A DNA stretch of 64,000 nt from the NCBI GenBank assembly GCA_020639215.1, contig JACKHA010000006.1, forward strand, positions 59,776 through 123,775, given 5' to 3'. The translations under genes and the position numbers were made by a program. The stretch comes from Phycisphaeraceae bacterium (GTDB lineage Bacteria > Planctomycetota > Phycisphaerae > Phycisphaerales > UBA1924). Each line of letters begins with the position of its first letter. The stretch's first letter is position 1. Below are positions 45,992 through 53,858 of the stretch, one piece after another. The notes beneath the pieces are model-generated. The model saw nothing but the letters and a program-made list of their open reading frames with translations. It did not search any database and was not told where the DNA came from.

Positions 45992-47134
45992 TCACTTGAG
46001 CGCGTCGGGCACGATCGTGTGCAGGTCCTTGAGGCGCTCGGCCTGGGCCGCGGGCATGACGAGCGTCGCGTCGGGCGTGTGGATCACGATCAGGTCCTTG
46101 CAGCCCAGCAGCGCGATGGTGTGCCCCGGCTGGCTCGAGACCGCGAGGTTGCCGGTCGAGGCGACCGCGGCCAGGGCGGCGCCGGACGCGCGGTTGTTGT
46201 CCTTGCCCGGCGGAAGCGTCTGGGCGAACGCGGGCCAGGAACCGACGTCGAGCCACGTCAGGTCCATCAGGACCGTGGCGACCGACACCCCGTCGGCGGG
46301 CGTGGCCCGCGAGGCCGGCTCCATCAGGGCGTAGTCGACGCTGGTCTTCGGCAGCGTCGGGTAGACCTCGCCCAGCACGCGGGCCTGCTCGGGCGTGCCC
46401 CAGGCGCCCTGGATCTTCATGAGGCCCTCGTGGCTCTCGGGCTTCCAGCGCTCCAGGCAGTCGAGCACGGTGCGCGCGGCGAAGACGAACATGCCGGAGT
46501 TCCAGCCGAACTGCCCGCTCTCGACGTAGGCCTGGGCCCGGGGAAGGTCGGGCTTCTCGACGAAACGCTGGACGCGGTACGCCAGGCCCTTGTCGCCTGC
46601 CGAAGCGCCGGGCGGCAACGCCAGCGGGGAGCCCCGCTCGACGTACCCGAAGCCCGTGGCGGGGAAGGTGGGCTTGATCGAGAACGTGACCAGACGCGTG
46701 GGGTCCTGCTCGACCAGGCGGAAGCCCAGGTCCATGAGGCGCTGGAACGTCGCGACCGGCTCGATGATGTGGTCGGCGGTCAGAACCGCAAAGATCGCGT
46801 CGGGGTCGCCCTTGGCCAGCACCGCCGCCGTGAGGCCGACGGCGTTGACGGTGTCGCGCCCGACCGGCTCGCCCAGGATCTGAGCGTCGGCGAAGGCGGG
46901 AAGGGCGGCGCGGATTGGGGCCCGATACGCCTCGCCGGTGCAGATCAGGCGCCGCTCGGCAGGGACGAGCCCCTCGAGGCGGGCGGCGGCAAGCTCAAGC
47001 AGGCTGCGGGCGCGATCGTCGCCCGGTCGCTGGATGAACGGGAGGAGCTGCTTCGGCAGGCCGGCGCGGCTCATCGGCCAAAGGCGGGTGCCGGCGCCGC
47101 CGGCCATGATCATCGCGTGGCGGGTGGTGGACAT
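45992..47134 (-). CDS. manC: Mannose-1-phosphate guanylyltransferase
   Basis: The product makes GDP-mannose for polysaccharide and glycoprotein synthesis. The 380-residue protein starts HAMIMAGGAGTRLWPMSRAG followed by LPKQLLPF (nucleotide-binding signature and Lys). ILGEPVGRDTVNAVGL (EPxGRDT), AIFAVLTADHIIEP (metal-binding DH), GFGYVERG, RFVEKPDLPRAQAYVESGQF and WNSGMFVF, and DLTWLDVGSWPAFAQTLP all match. The C-terminal phosphomannose isomerase domain of bifunctional enzymes is absent. Start ATG ending 47134 (MSTTRHAM). RuvA follows 220 bases upstream in the same orientation, with a repeat between. Confidence 0.93.
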   Translation of the reverse strand: MSTTRHAMIMAGGAGTRLWPMSRAGLPKQLLPFIQRPGDDRARSLLELAAARLEGLVPAERRLICTGEAYRAPIRAALPAFADAQILGEPVGRDTVNAVGLTAAVLAKGDPDAIFAVLTADHIIEPVATFQRLMDLGFRLVEQDPTRLVTFSIKPTFPATGFGYVERGSPLALPPGASAGDKGLAYRVQRFVEKPDLPRAQAYVESGQFGWNSGMFVFAARTVLDCLERWKPESHEGLMKIQGAWGTPEQARVLGEVYPTLPKTSVDYALMEPASRATPADGVSVATVLMDLTWLDVGSWPAFAQTLPPGKDNNRASGAALAAVASTGNLAVSSQPGHTIALLGCKDLIVIHTPDATLVMPAAQAERLKDLHTIVPDALK

Positions 47135-47184
47135 GGGCGATCGTTGGCTCGTTGGGCGGCGGCGGCTTGTTCGGGACACTGTGG

Positions 47185-47322
47185 AACGCGAAGGCCGCGA
47201 TGGACGCGATGCGGAAGGGACTAAGGCGCCGGTGGCTCGGTACCGTCAGACCGACAGGCCGAACTGAACATGGAGCCACGCGATCCCAGCACTCGATTCG
47301 CGTCCTTCGCGGCCTTCGCGTT
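47185..47322. repeat. Inverted repeat pair, AACGCGAAGGCCGCG type
   Basis: AACGCGAAGGCCGCGATGGA plus CGCGAT (47185-47210) pairs with 47297-47322 with about two mismatches, around an 86-base centre. It shares its word structure with the perfect 35-bp pair at 61200/61342 and occupies the manC-ruvA gap. Confidence 0.75.
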
Positions 47323-47354
47323 TGCCCTGACCGGAGAGGGCCTCCGTCGCCGCG

Positions 47355-48005
47355 TCACGCCCCGAACGCCGCCGAGACGAGGGTGTCCGTGTCGGCTTCC
47401 TGCCCGACGCGCCCCGCGGCGGCGGCGATCTGACGCTCCGCCTCGCCCCGCGTCTGGCCCAGGGCCATGAGCGCCAGCACCGCCTCCTCCGCGGCGGACG
47501 TCGCCGGGGCCGCCAGCGGCTTGGCCTCGCGGGCGGCCTCGGGCGACCAGCCCAGGTCCGCCAGCAACGGCTCGACCTTGCCGGAGAGTTCGGCGACGAT
47601 CGTCTCGCTCAGGCGCTTGCCGATCTCGGGCAGTTCCTGCAGAGCCTTGGCGTCCTTGCGCATGATGGCCTCGATCACCGCGATCGGTTCGGCCTCCAGG
47701 GCCCGCAGAGCCCGCTTGTTGCCCAGGCCCTTGACGGTCGTGAACACCTCGAAGAACCGGCGCTCGCCGGCGGAGCGGAAGCCGAGCAGGCGCGGGATGA
47801 ACGAGGCGCCCTGGGCGTGGGACTCGAGGTACTCGAGGGTGACGAGGGTGACGGTCTGGCCGAGGCCCGGGGCGTGGGTGGCAGAGAACGCCGCGGCGAG
47901 GTAGGCCGGCAGCAGGACCTCGCGGGCGATGGACCCGTCGCCCAGGGCGATGGTGGCGGTGTTGCCGGCGATGGCCTCGAGCGTTCCGCGGACGCGGCTG
48001 ATCAT
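47355..48005 (-). CDS. ruvA: Holliday junction branch migration protein RuvA
   Basis: RuvA binds four-way junctions and loads the RuvB helicase. The 216-residue protein starts MISRVRGTLEAIAGNTATIA and shows the N-terminal OB fold, the two helix-hairpin-helix motifs (FFEVFTTVKGLGNKRALRAL; LQELPEIGKRLSETIVAELS) and the C-terminal RuvB-contacting domain (AAEEAVLALMALGQTRGEAE) after a Pro/Ala-rich linker. The acidic pin residues are not clearly identified. ruvB and ruvC are not adjacent. Confidence 0.93.
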   Translation of the reverse strand: MISRVRGTLEAIAGNTATIALGDGSIAREVLLPAYLAAAFSATHAPGLGQTVTLVTLEYLESHAQGASFIPRLLGFRSAGERRFFEVFTTVKGLGNKRALRALEAEPIAVIEAIMRKDAKALQELPEIGKRLSETIVAELSGKVEPLLADLGWSPEAAREAKPLAAPATSAAEEAVLALMALGQTRGEAERQIAAAAGRVGQEADTDTLVSAAFGA

Positions 48006-48284
48006 GGGGCGAGGATAGCAGGGGGCGCCACACGCACGTCGGCGGCTCTCTGGGGTGGCATGCTTGTCGCTTTGGACACTCCGGTGGGGTTGGAGCGAAT
48101 TGACCATTCCAAACCCTCTTGACTCCGATCACGCTACTCCCGATACTGAACGCGGCGACCGAGCGACCCAATCGGCCGACGGCGACGCCAACGTTTGAAC
48201 AAGCACAGCCCGGCGCGTCTTCTGGCCCGCAAGCGTGGCCGACATCTTCGGTGGATCGCTTGCCTTCAGCACGCGTTCGACGTG

Positions 48285-48640
48285 ATGTACCCGGCGGCAG
48301 ATGAACCGCGGCATCCCGTTGTCACCGTCATCGACGTGTGCGAGCGCGGGGCGAGCATTGACCTCGGAGTGCGGTTTCGCGCGGGACTCATGTACTGCTG
48401 CACCGACACGGAGTGCCACCTGCCCCGCCGCAGCCCGGCGTGGTGGAGCCGGCTGCGCGGGGCGCTCGCCGACGTCTCGGACCGCGTCCCGCCGAGGCTG
48501 CGGATTCGGACCGGGGTAGTGGTTGAGGCCGGCTCCATGAGCCCGGACGACCTGTGGTGGCCCTTCGCGCATCCGCGACCAGCCGGCTTTCGCGCGGATG
48601 GGCAGTGGTTCCGAGAATGCCAGGCCGTGTCGGGTCCGTC
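48285..48640 (+). pseudogene. Hypothetical gene merging into a repeat before prmC
   Basis: From ATG 48285 (or TTG 48195) the frame reads MYPAADEPRHPVVTVIDVCE, RGASIDLGVRFRAGLMYCCT and DTECHLPRRSPAWWSRLRGA, a protein-like sequence with two Cys and Trp-rich parts, quite unlike antisense shadow frames. It has no stop of its own: it runs into the repeat at 48664-48722 and stays open into the prmC frame. I infer an old accessory gene whose 3' end was replaced by the repeat, or an N-terminal extension of prmC (unlikely, since prmC has its own start). No function assigned. Confidence 0.4.
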
Positions 48641-48663
48641 GCGAGGCCGAGGTTTGGGCGAGC

Positions 48664-48722
48664 CTGGTGGCTCGACCCGGACCCCCGGCGCGGAGCCTTC
48701 TCAGGTCCGGCGCCTGGACGCA
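48664..48722. repeat. CCGGACCTGAG family repeat, reverse unit
   Basis: On the minus strand it reads GGCGCCGGACCTGAGAAGGC, then TCCGCG and GGTCCGGGTCGAGCCACC, the same order as at 42229. It ends 40 bases before the prmC start. Confidence 0.7.
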
Positions 48723-48761
48723 CAAGGCGGGCGGGGCCACGCCCGTAGCATTGCCGGCACC

Positions 48762-49955
48762 ATGACCCAGCCCGCCCCGACGAGCAACGAGCCCTGGACC
48801 ACGCGCCGGTTGCTGGCGTGGATGGGGGAGGCGTTCGGGAAAGCGGGGCTGGAGTCCCCGCGCCTGCAGGCGGAGATGCTGCTGGCCCACGTGATCGGGT
48901 GCCAGCGCCTGCGCCTGTTCATGGAGGCCGAGCGTGAAGCGACGTCGGAGGAGCGGGACCGCCTGCGAGGGCTCGTGGCCCGGGCCCTGCGCCACGAGCC
49001 GATCGATTACCTGGTCGGGGAGCGGTCGTTCTTCGGGCTGCTGATGAAGGCGGATGCCCGCGTGCTGGTGCCGCGCCCGAGCACGGAGACGCTGGTGGAG
49101 TTCGTCCTGCAAGCATCGCGGCGGGCCGGGGAGTCCGCAGAGGACGCCGAGGGGGCGGAGGCGGCGCGGAGTGAGGAGTTGGTCCAGGAGTCTGAGCCGA
49201 GGGCTGCGCGGATCGCGGGGGCTGGCGAGGTCGTGTTCGATCTGCACGACCGGGAGGGGATGTCGTCGCTCGGGGCGTTCAAACCGAGCGGCGAGGAACT
49301 GGAAGAAGAGGATGAGGCGGCGCTGGAGCGGGCGCCGGTGAAGCGGACGCCGGCGGCCGCGCCGCCGACCCAGGCCGCAAGCCCGGGCCACCGGACGCCG
49401 GTGAACCGGCGGGCGAAGGCTGGCGGGCCGGCGTGGCGGATCGCGGACGTGTGCACCGGCTCGGGCTGCATCGCCATCGCGATCGCCAAACACCTGGCGC
49501 GAGCGCGGGTCGTCGCGACAGATATCTCGGGCGATGCGCTCGCCGTCGCACGAGACAACGCGGCACGCCACGGGGTCGACGGGCGGATCGAGTTCGTGCG
49601 AGGTGATCTGCTGGCGGCGCTGCGGGGCAAGGGCCCGTTCGACGTGATCGTGTCGAACCCGCCGTACATCCCGGACGATGAGTGGGCCGATGTGCCGGCG
49701 AACGTGAAGGATTACGAGCCGACGATCGCACTCCGCGGCGGAACGGATGGGCTGGACTTCGTGCGTCCGCTGCTTGCCGACGGGGCGGCGCTGCTGGCGC
49801 CGGGCGGGTTGTTGCTGGTGGAGGTGGCGGCGAGCCGCGCGGAAGAGGCGGCGGGGTTGGCGCGGGCGAATCCGATGCTCGAAGGGGTCGAGGTGCTCAG
49901 GGATTGCGACGCCTTGCCGCGGGTTGTGGTGGCGAGGCGACGCGGGGGCGAGTGA
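48762..49955 (+). CDS. prmC: Peptide chain release factor N5-glutamine methyltransferase
   Basis: PrmC methylates the GGQ glutamine of release factors. The 397-residue protein has the N-terminal helical domain (WTTRRLLAWMGEAFGKAGLE), YLVGERSFFGLLMKADARVL and VPRPSTETLVEFVL, then the SAM-binding motif (RIADVCTGSGCIAIAIAKHL) and the catalytic VIVSNPPYIPDDEWADVP near 298-305. Between the two domains (residues about 118-225) sits a ~100-residue low-complexity acidic/Pro insert absent from the usual 275-290 residue enzymes; its start (AEDAEGAEAA) resembles a translated intergenic repeat. Confidence 0.92.
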   Translation: MTQPAPTSNEPWTTRRLLAWMGEAFGKAGLESPRLQAEMLLAHVIGCQRLRLFMEAEREATSEERDRLRGLVARALRHEPIDYLVGERSFFGLLMKADARVLVPRPSTETLVEFVLQASRRAGESAEDAEGAEAARSEELVQESEPRAARIAGAGEVVFDLHDREGMSSLGAFKPSGEELEEEDEAALERAPVKRTPAAAPPTQAASPGHRTPVNRRAKAGGPAWRIADVCTGSGCIAIAIAKHLARARVVATDISGDALAVARDNAARHGVDGRIEFVRGDLLAALRGKGPFDVIVSNPPYIPDDEWADVPANVKDYEPTIALRGGTDGLDFVRPLLADGAALLAPGGLLLVEVAASRAEEAAGLARANPMLEGVEVLRDCDALPRVVVARRRGGE

Positions 49956-49958
49956 ACA

Positions 49959-50049
49959 CACGAGCCTCGCGGCGCGAGCTCGCGGTTCATTCGGCCTGCG
50001 ACGGAGCCGAGTCGATCGAGCAACCGCGGGCTTGCGCCGCGCGGCTCGT
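49959..50049. repeat. RAYT-associated inverted repeat, copy A
   Basis: Arms at 49959-49987 and 50022-50049 match with about three mismatches around a 34-base centre, just after prmC. The right arm is identical over its 28 bases to the arms of copies B and C that flank the transposase gene at 53244. Confidence 0.85.
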
Positions 50050-50114
50050 TTGGTCAGACCGCGGATTGGTTCACGCTGCCTGGTCGGTGCGCCTGCTATC
50101 GACGCCGCCCGCGA

Positions 50115-50966
50115 TCAGTCCGCCTCGTCTTGCGCCGGGCTCGACGCCCCCGTGTCCATGCTCGGCGCCAAGTGGGTGGGCGACTTGACACCCAGCCGCC
50201 GCAGCACGTTCTTCAGGTCGCGAGGAAACGGCGTCGCGACGTCGATCGCCCGCCCGTCAGCCGGATGCGCAAACGCGACGCGGTGCGCGTGCAGCGCCAG
50301 GCGCGGGCTGGCCGCGGCGACCGCCTGATCGGCATAGTCGCCATCACCCAGCACGGGGTGGCCGATCATGGCCATGTGGACGCGGATCTGGTGGAGGCGT
50401 CCGGTGACGGGGCGGCACTCGACGACGCACGCGGGGGCCGCGCCGCCCGAGCCAGCCCCGTCGGGCGCGCTCACGACGCGGAAGGCGGTGATGGCGGGCT
50501 TGGCGGGGCCCAGCCCGGCGTGCCGACCCCCGCCGCGAGAGACCGCGGCGGTCTTGCGGGACGAGTGCGCGCCTGCCCTCTCCTCACGCTCGCGGATGGG
50601 CTTGCGGATGACGCCCTTGGGCGGATCGGGCAGGCCGCGGACGATCGCCCAGTAGAACTTGCGGACGGTGCGGGTCTCGAACTGGGCTCGAAGCGCGTCG
50701 TACGCGGACTTGGCCAGGGCGACGATGACCAGGCCGCTGGTCTCGCGATCGAGGCGATGGAGCAGGCCGAAGTCGCGTTCACGCCCGATGTTCTGCAGGC
50801 GCGGGCCGTGGGTCGCGAACAGGGCGTTCATGAGCGTGTCGTGCTCGTGGCCCTTGCCGGGGGAGGTGACCATGCGGGGCGGCTTGGCGGCGACGAGCAG
50901 GTGCTCGTCCTCGAAGGCAAGGGAGACCGAGAGGCCGGCGTTTGGTTCGATGGAGAGGGTTGCCAC
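50115..50966 (-). CDS. RluA/RluD-family pseudouridine synthase
   Basis: The 283-residue enzyme isomerises specific uridines in rRNA or tRNA. The family signature is LLHRLDRETSGLVIVALAKS with catalytic Asp near 73; other segments are FEDEHLLVAAKPPRMVTSPG, RKFYWAIVRGLP and VECRPVTGRLHQIRVHMAMI GHPVLGD. No N-terminal S4 domain is present, so RluA-like rather than full RluD. A small Ser/Arg/Gly-rich insert lies near residues 128-150. The target uridine cannot be inferred. Confidence 0.9.
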   Translation of the reverse strand: MATLSIEPNAGLSVSLAFEDEHLLVAAKPPRMVTSPGKGHEHDTLMNALFATHGPRLQNIGRERDFGLLHRLDRETSGLVIVALAKSAYDALRAQFETRTVRKFYWAIVRGLPDPPKGVIRKPIREREERAGAHSSRKTAAVSRGGGRHAGLGPAKPAITAFRVVSAPDGAGSGGAAPACVVECRPVTGRLHQIRVHMAMIGHPVLGDGDYADQAVAAASPRLALHAHRVAFAHPADGRAIDVATPFPRDLKNVLRRLGVKSPTHLAPSMDTGASSPAQDEAD

Positions 50967-50993
50967 GGCGGATCATTCGGCGGGGGACGGGGG

Positions 50994-51066
50994 CGCGATC
51001 GTGCGATCGCGAGTCTTCGAGGGAGAATCGGTTAGTGCGGGGGTTCGTCGCGATCTCACGATCGCG
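50994..51066. repeat. CGATCG-rich inverted repeat
   Basis: A 19-base arm (50994-51012) and its complement (51048-51066) differ at one position, 35 bases apart. Each arm is itself nearly palindromic (GCGATCGTGCGATCGC type). It covers the end of pgl and lies before the pseudouridine synthase gene; it could be a terminator or a protein-binding site. Confidence 0.6.
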
Positions 51067-51835
51067 GCTCTGATTCGCCCGGCTTCGGGCACGCGGCCTG
51101 ATCAAGGTACCAGCGGAGCTCCCCGCCGATGGGCTTGAGTTCGAGCAGAGGGAACTCGTGCGGGTCGGCGGTCGGGCGGGCAAGCATGGAGATGGTGGGT
51201 CGGGCCCGGGCCCCGGTGGCGAGGATGCCGACGAAGCGTGCGGCCTTGAGCATGTGCATGGCCAGTCCGACGCGGGCGCCGGGGCCACGGGCGACGGTGC
51301 TGACCAGGCTCTGGGCCCGCGACGCCGGGCGCCCGGCGACGAGCGACCCGGCCGACCCGTCGTCCTCGAGTCCCAGCAGGACGAAGTCGAGGCGGTCGTG
51401 CCCCTTCTCGCGCCAGGCGAGGACTTCGCGGAGTTCCTCGGCGTACGCGGCCGCCGGGTCATCCGCGTCCATTGGCACGAAGTGGACCTGCTCGCGCGGG
51501 ATGTCGGAGTGCTCGACGAGCCAGCCCGTGATCAAGGCCGCGACGCTGGAGTCGTCGTCGGGCGACGCGTGCTCGTGGGCGAGCCAGAGGTGGGTCCGCT
51601 TCCAGGGCAGCTCGCGGAACGCCGGGTCGTACATGAGCCGCCGATACAGCGGCTCGGGCTGGGGCCCGCCGCCAAGGGCCAGATGGAAGTCGCCGAACGC
51701 ACGGACGCACGCCAGAGCCTGGAAGTAGAGGTCGGCGGCGGCGGCGTCGATCGCGGTATCCGCGTCCTCGCGGACCACGACACGCCCCGGCAGGCGGGGG
51801 CGGATCGGTTCTGGAGCCAGGGGGATCGGGTCCAC
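51056..51835 (-). CDS. pgl: 6-phosphogluconolactonase-like protein
   Basis: Member of the NagB/RpiA-fold lactonases of the pentose phosphate pathway: FGDFHLALGGGPQPEPLYRR, WKRTHLWLAHEHASPDDDSS and HFVPMDADDPAAAYAEELRE, FVLLGLEDDGSAGSLVAGRP, ending with KPIGGELRWYLDQAA. In typical Pgl the loop reads G.DGHTASLFP; here it is EDDGSAGSLVAG, so the catalytic His is replaced by Ser. The activity is therefore doubtful. Start at GTG ending 51835 is tentative, with no ribosome-binding site; 259 residues. Confidence 0.78.
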   Translation of the reverse strand: MDPIPLAPEPIRPRLPGRVVVREDADTAIDAAAADLYFQALACVRAFGDFHLALGGGPQPEPLYRRLMYDPAFRELPWKRTHLWLAHEHASPDDDSSVAALITGWLVEHSDIPREQVHFVPMDADDPAAAYAEELREVLAWREKGHDRLDFVLLGLEDDGSAGSLVAGRPASRAQSLVSTVARGPGARVGLAMHMLKAARFVGILATGARARPTISMLARPTADPHEFPLLELKPIGGELRWYLDQAACPKPGESEPRS

Positions 51836-52025
51836 GACGGTGTATTGTGCGCGATCAGGGCGGACGAGGCGAGCGGGGTGAGCGGGAATCCGGGATGACG
51901 CTGGTCTGGGGCTGCGGGCGTTCCGCCCGCACGCCCGTCTCGGCCGCCTGCAAGCCTCCATCGACGGGCTTGGGTCTCATCGAGCGGGCAGTTGGGGCGT
52001 CGGATGGCGGCGGCTATCGTCGTCC

Positions 52026-53090
52026 ATGTCCGCCGAGGCCAGGATCATCGATGCGGCCGCCAACCGGGCGCGGGAGGCGCTGCGGGTCATGGAGGACGTG
52101 GCCCGGTTCGGGCTGGATGATGCCGCGCTGGCGGGTGAACTGAAGGCGATGCGGCACGGGCTGCGGGACGCGATCGGCGGGTTGTCGGGCGTCGGGATCG
52201 GCGAGGCGGACTTGCTGTCGTCGCGGGACACGCCGGGCGATGTGGGAACGAGCATCGAGGGGGCGGGCGAGGGCTCGCGGCGCGGCCTGGTGGATGTGGC
52301 GGCGGCGGCAGGGGCCCGGCTGAGCGAGGCGCTGCGAACGCTTGAAGAGGTCTCCAAGACGTTGGCGGACGGCGACGATGGCGCGGCGCGGTCTTGGGAG
52401 CGGTTCGAGGCGCTTCGCTACGCGGGATACGACGTGCAGCGCCGGCTCGCCTTGGCGATGTCTCCTCCTGCGCGCCAGTGGCGCCTGTGCGTGCTGGTCA
52501 CCGAAGCGCTCTGCAGGCAGCCCTGGGAAGTTGTCGTCCGCGACGCCATCGAGGCCGGGGCCGACTGCCTGCAGCTGCGGGAGAAATCGCTCGATTCACG
52601 CGAGTTGCTCGCCCGGGCCCGCCGGCTGGTGGAGATCGCGCGCCCGCTGGGCGCGTCGGTCATCATCAACGATCGCCCGGACATCGCGCTCCTGAGCGGG
52701 GCCGATGGCGTGCACCTTGGGCAGACGGACCTCACGGTCGGCGACGTCCGCCGCCTCTCGGCACGCCTGGCGCGCCGGCTGATCGTCGGCGTGTCGTGCT
52801 CGACGCTCGAACAGGCCCGGGCGGCGGTGGCGGACGGCGCGGACTACATCGGGCTCGGGCCGATGTTCGTGTCGGGGACCAAGCCGAAGGCGGTGCTGGC
52901 CGGGCCGGGGCTGGTGGAGCGGGTGGTGGCGGACCCCGTCGCGTCGCGCGTGCCGCGCCTGGCGATCAGCGGGATCACGCCGGCGAACATCGGCGAGTTG
53001 GCGGCGGTAGGCTGCCGCGGCGTGGCGGTGAGCGCGGCGGTGTGCGGGGCGGCGGATGTTGGCGCGGCGGTGCGCGGGTTGCTTGGATAG
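52026..53090 (+). CDS. thiE: Thiamine phosphate synthase with N-terminal ThiD2-like domain
   Basis: The 354-residue protein joins two domains. Residues 1-145 (IIDAAANRAREALRVMEDVA, ARLSEALRTLEEVSKTLADG, FEALRYAGYDVQRRL) match the ThiD2 domain, proposed to phosphorylate HMP-P. Residues 150-354 are ThiE: LCVLVTEALC, GADCLQLREKSLDSRELLAR, VIINDRPDIALLSGADGVHL, GQTDL, VGVSCSTLEQARAAVADGAD YIGLGPMFVSGTK and LAISGITPANIGELAAVGCR. It couples thiazole phosphate and HMP-PP to thiamine phosphate. No other thiamine genes are adjacent. Confidence 0.93.
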   Translation: MSAEARIIDAAANRAREALRVMEDVARFGLDDAALAGELKAMRHGLRDAIGGLSGVGIGEADLLSSRDTPGDVGTSIEGAGEGSRRGLVDVAAAAGARLSEALRTLEEVSKTLADGDDGAARSWERFEALRYAGYDVQRRLALAMSPPARQWRLCVLVTEALCRQPWEVVVRDAIEAGADCLQLREKSLDSRELLARARRLVEIARPLGASVIINDRPDIALLSGADGVHLGQTDLTVGDVRRLSARLARRLIVGVSCSTLEQARAAVADGADYIGLGPMFVSGTKPKAVLAGPGLVERVVADPVASRVPRLAISGITPANIGELAAVGCRGVAVSAAVCGAADVGAAVRGLLG

Positions 53091-53133
53091 GCTCGGTGGC
53101 ACCGGTGGACCCAACACGGATGTGAAGCCCGCC

Positions 53134-53236
53134 CACGAGCCGCGCGGCGCAAGCCCGCGGTTCTTCGCGTGGAGGGTTTCCCGACATTGTGATCGACGGG
53201 GACGAGCAACCGCGGGCTTGCGCCGCGCGGCTCGTG
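53134..53236. repeat. RAYT-associated inverted repeat, copy B
   Basis: A perfect 29-base inverted repeat (arms 53134-53162 and 53208-53236, starting CACGAGCCGCGCGGCGCAAG) around a 45-base centre. It ends eight bases from the stop codon of the transposase gene. Confidence 0.9.
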
Positions 53237-53243
53237 TTTGGCG

Positions 53244-53699
53244 CTACTGCTCGTTCGTCACATACTCGATCGCGCGATGGAGCGACGCGTCTGTGTCGAT
53301 CCACCGCGTGCTGGCGTGGCGCGACCAGAGCCGCTCTCGCGCGGTTCCCCGTTCGCGCAATCGGCGCGTCGCCCACGCCTTGAACTCGCCCATCACCCGC
53401 TCGGGCGGGGTCGGCGCGGAGACGACGCCGTGGACGTGGTTGGTACGGACGTTGATCGCGTGGAGCGTCCAGCCGCGGTGGGTGCAGTGGAAGCGGACGA
53501 CTTCATCCACAGCGAGCCTCTGGGCTTCGTCGAGCGTGAATGCCGGCTCGCGCATGGTGGCTTGCTGATGTCTGCGCAGCGCGCCGTTCGGGGCGACTTT
53601 GGGCGTGCCAGCGGTGGTCTGCTTGGCGGACACCGATTCCCGGTCGTCGCCGTGGAGCCAGGTGCCGTAGGTGGTCCAGGTGATGAGGTAGATTGGCAT
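53244..53699 (-). CDS. REP-associated tyrosine transposase (RAYT, Y1 family)
   Basis: The 151-residue protein (MPIYLITWTTYGTWLHGDDR) has the IS200-like Y1 transposase fold: the HUH pair lies in INVRTNHVHGVVSAPTPPER, AIEYVTNEQ at the C-terminus holds a candidate catalytic Tyr, and KAWATRRLRERGTARERLWS forms the DNA-binding part. RAYTs are single-copy domesticated transposases that nick and mobilise REP hairpins. Here the gene is bracketed by copies B and C of a long inverted repeat, as expected for its substrate. An ATG eight codons upstream (53723) is an alternative start. Confidence 0.9.
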   Translation of the reverse strand: MPIYLITWTTYGTWLHGDDRESVSAKQTTAGTPKVAPNGALRRHQQATMREPAFTLDEAQRLAVDEVVRFHCTHRGWTLHAINVRTNHVHGVVSAPTPPERVMGEFKAWATRRLRERGTARERLWSRHASTRWIDTDASLHRAIEYVTNEQ

Positions 53700-53730
53700 G
53701 GCCCCGTGATCCTTCGCATCCACGTTGGCC

Positions 53731-53810
53731 CACGAGCCGCGCGGCGCAAGCCCGCGGTCGTTGCTTTGTCGCGAAAGGCAAACCGCGGGCTTGCGCCCGC
53801 GCGGCTCGTG
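53731..53810. repeat. RAYT-associated inverted repeat, copy C
   Basis: Arms 53731-53758 and 53781-53810 match copies A and B; the right arm has one extra C. The centre is only 22 bases and reads GTTGCTTTGTCGCGAAAGG-like, different from the other copies. It lies 31 bases upstream of the transposase start and 48 bases from the oxidoreductase stop. Confidence 0.9.
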
Positions 53811-53858
53811 GTGTGTGCTCCGGATTGCTCTGGTGTCCTCTCGCGTCCGGTGGCCGCG

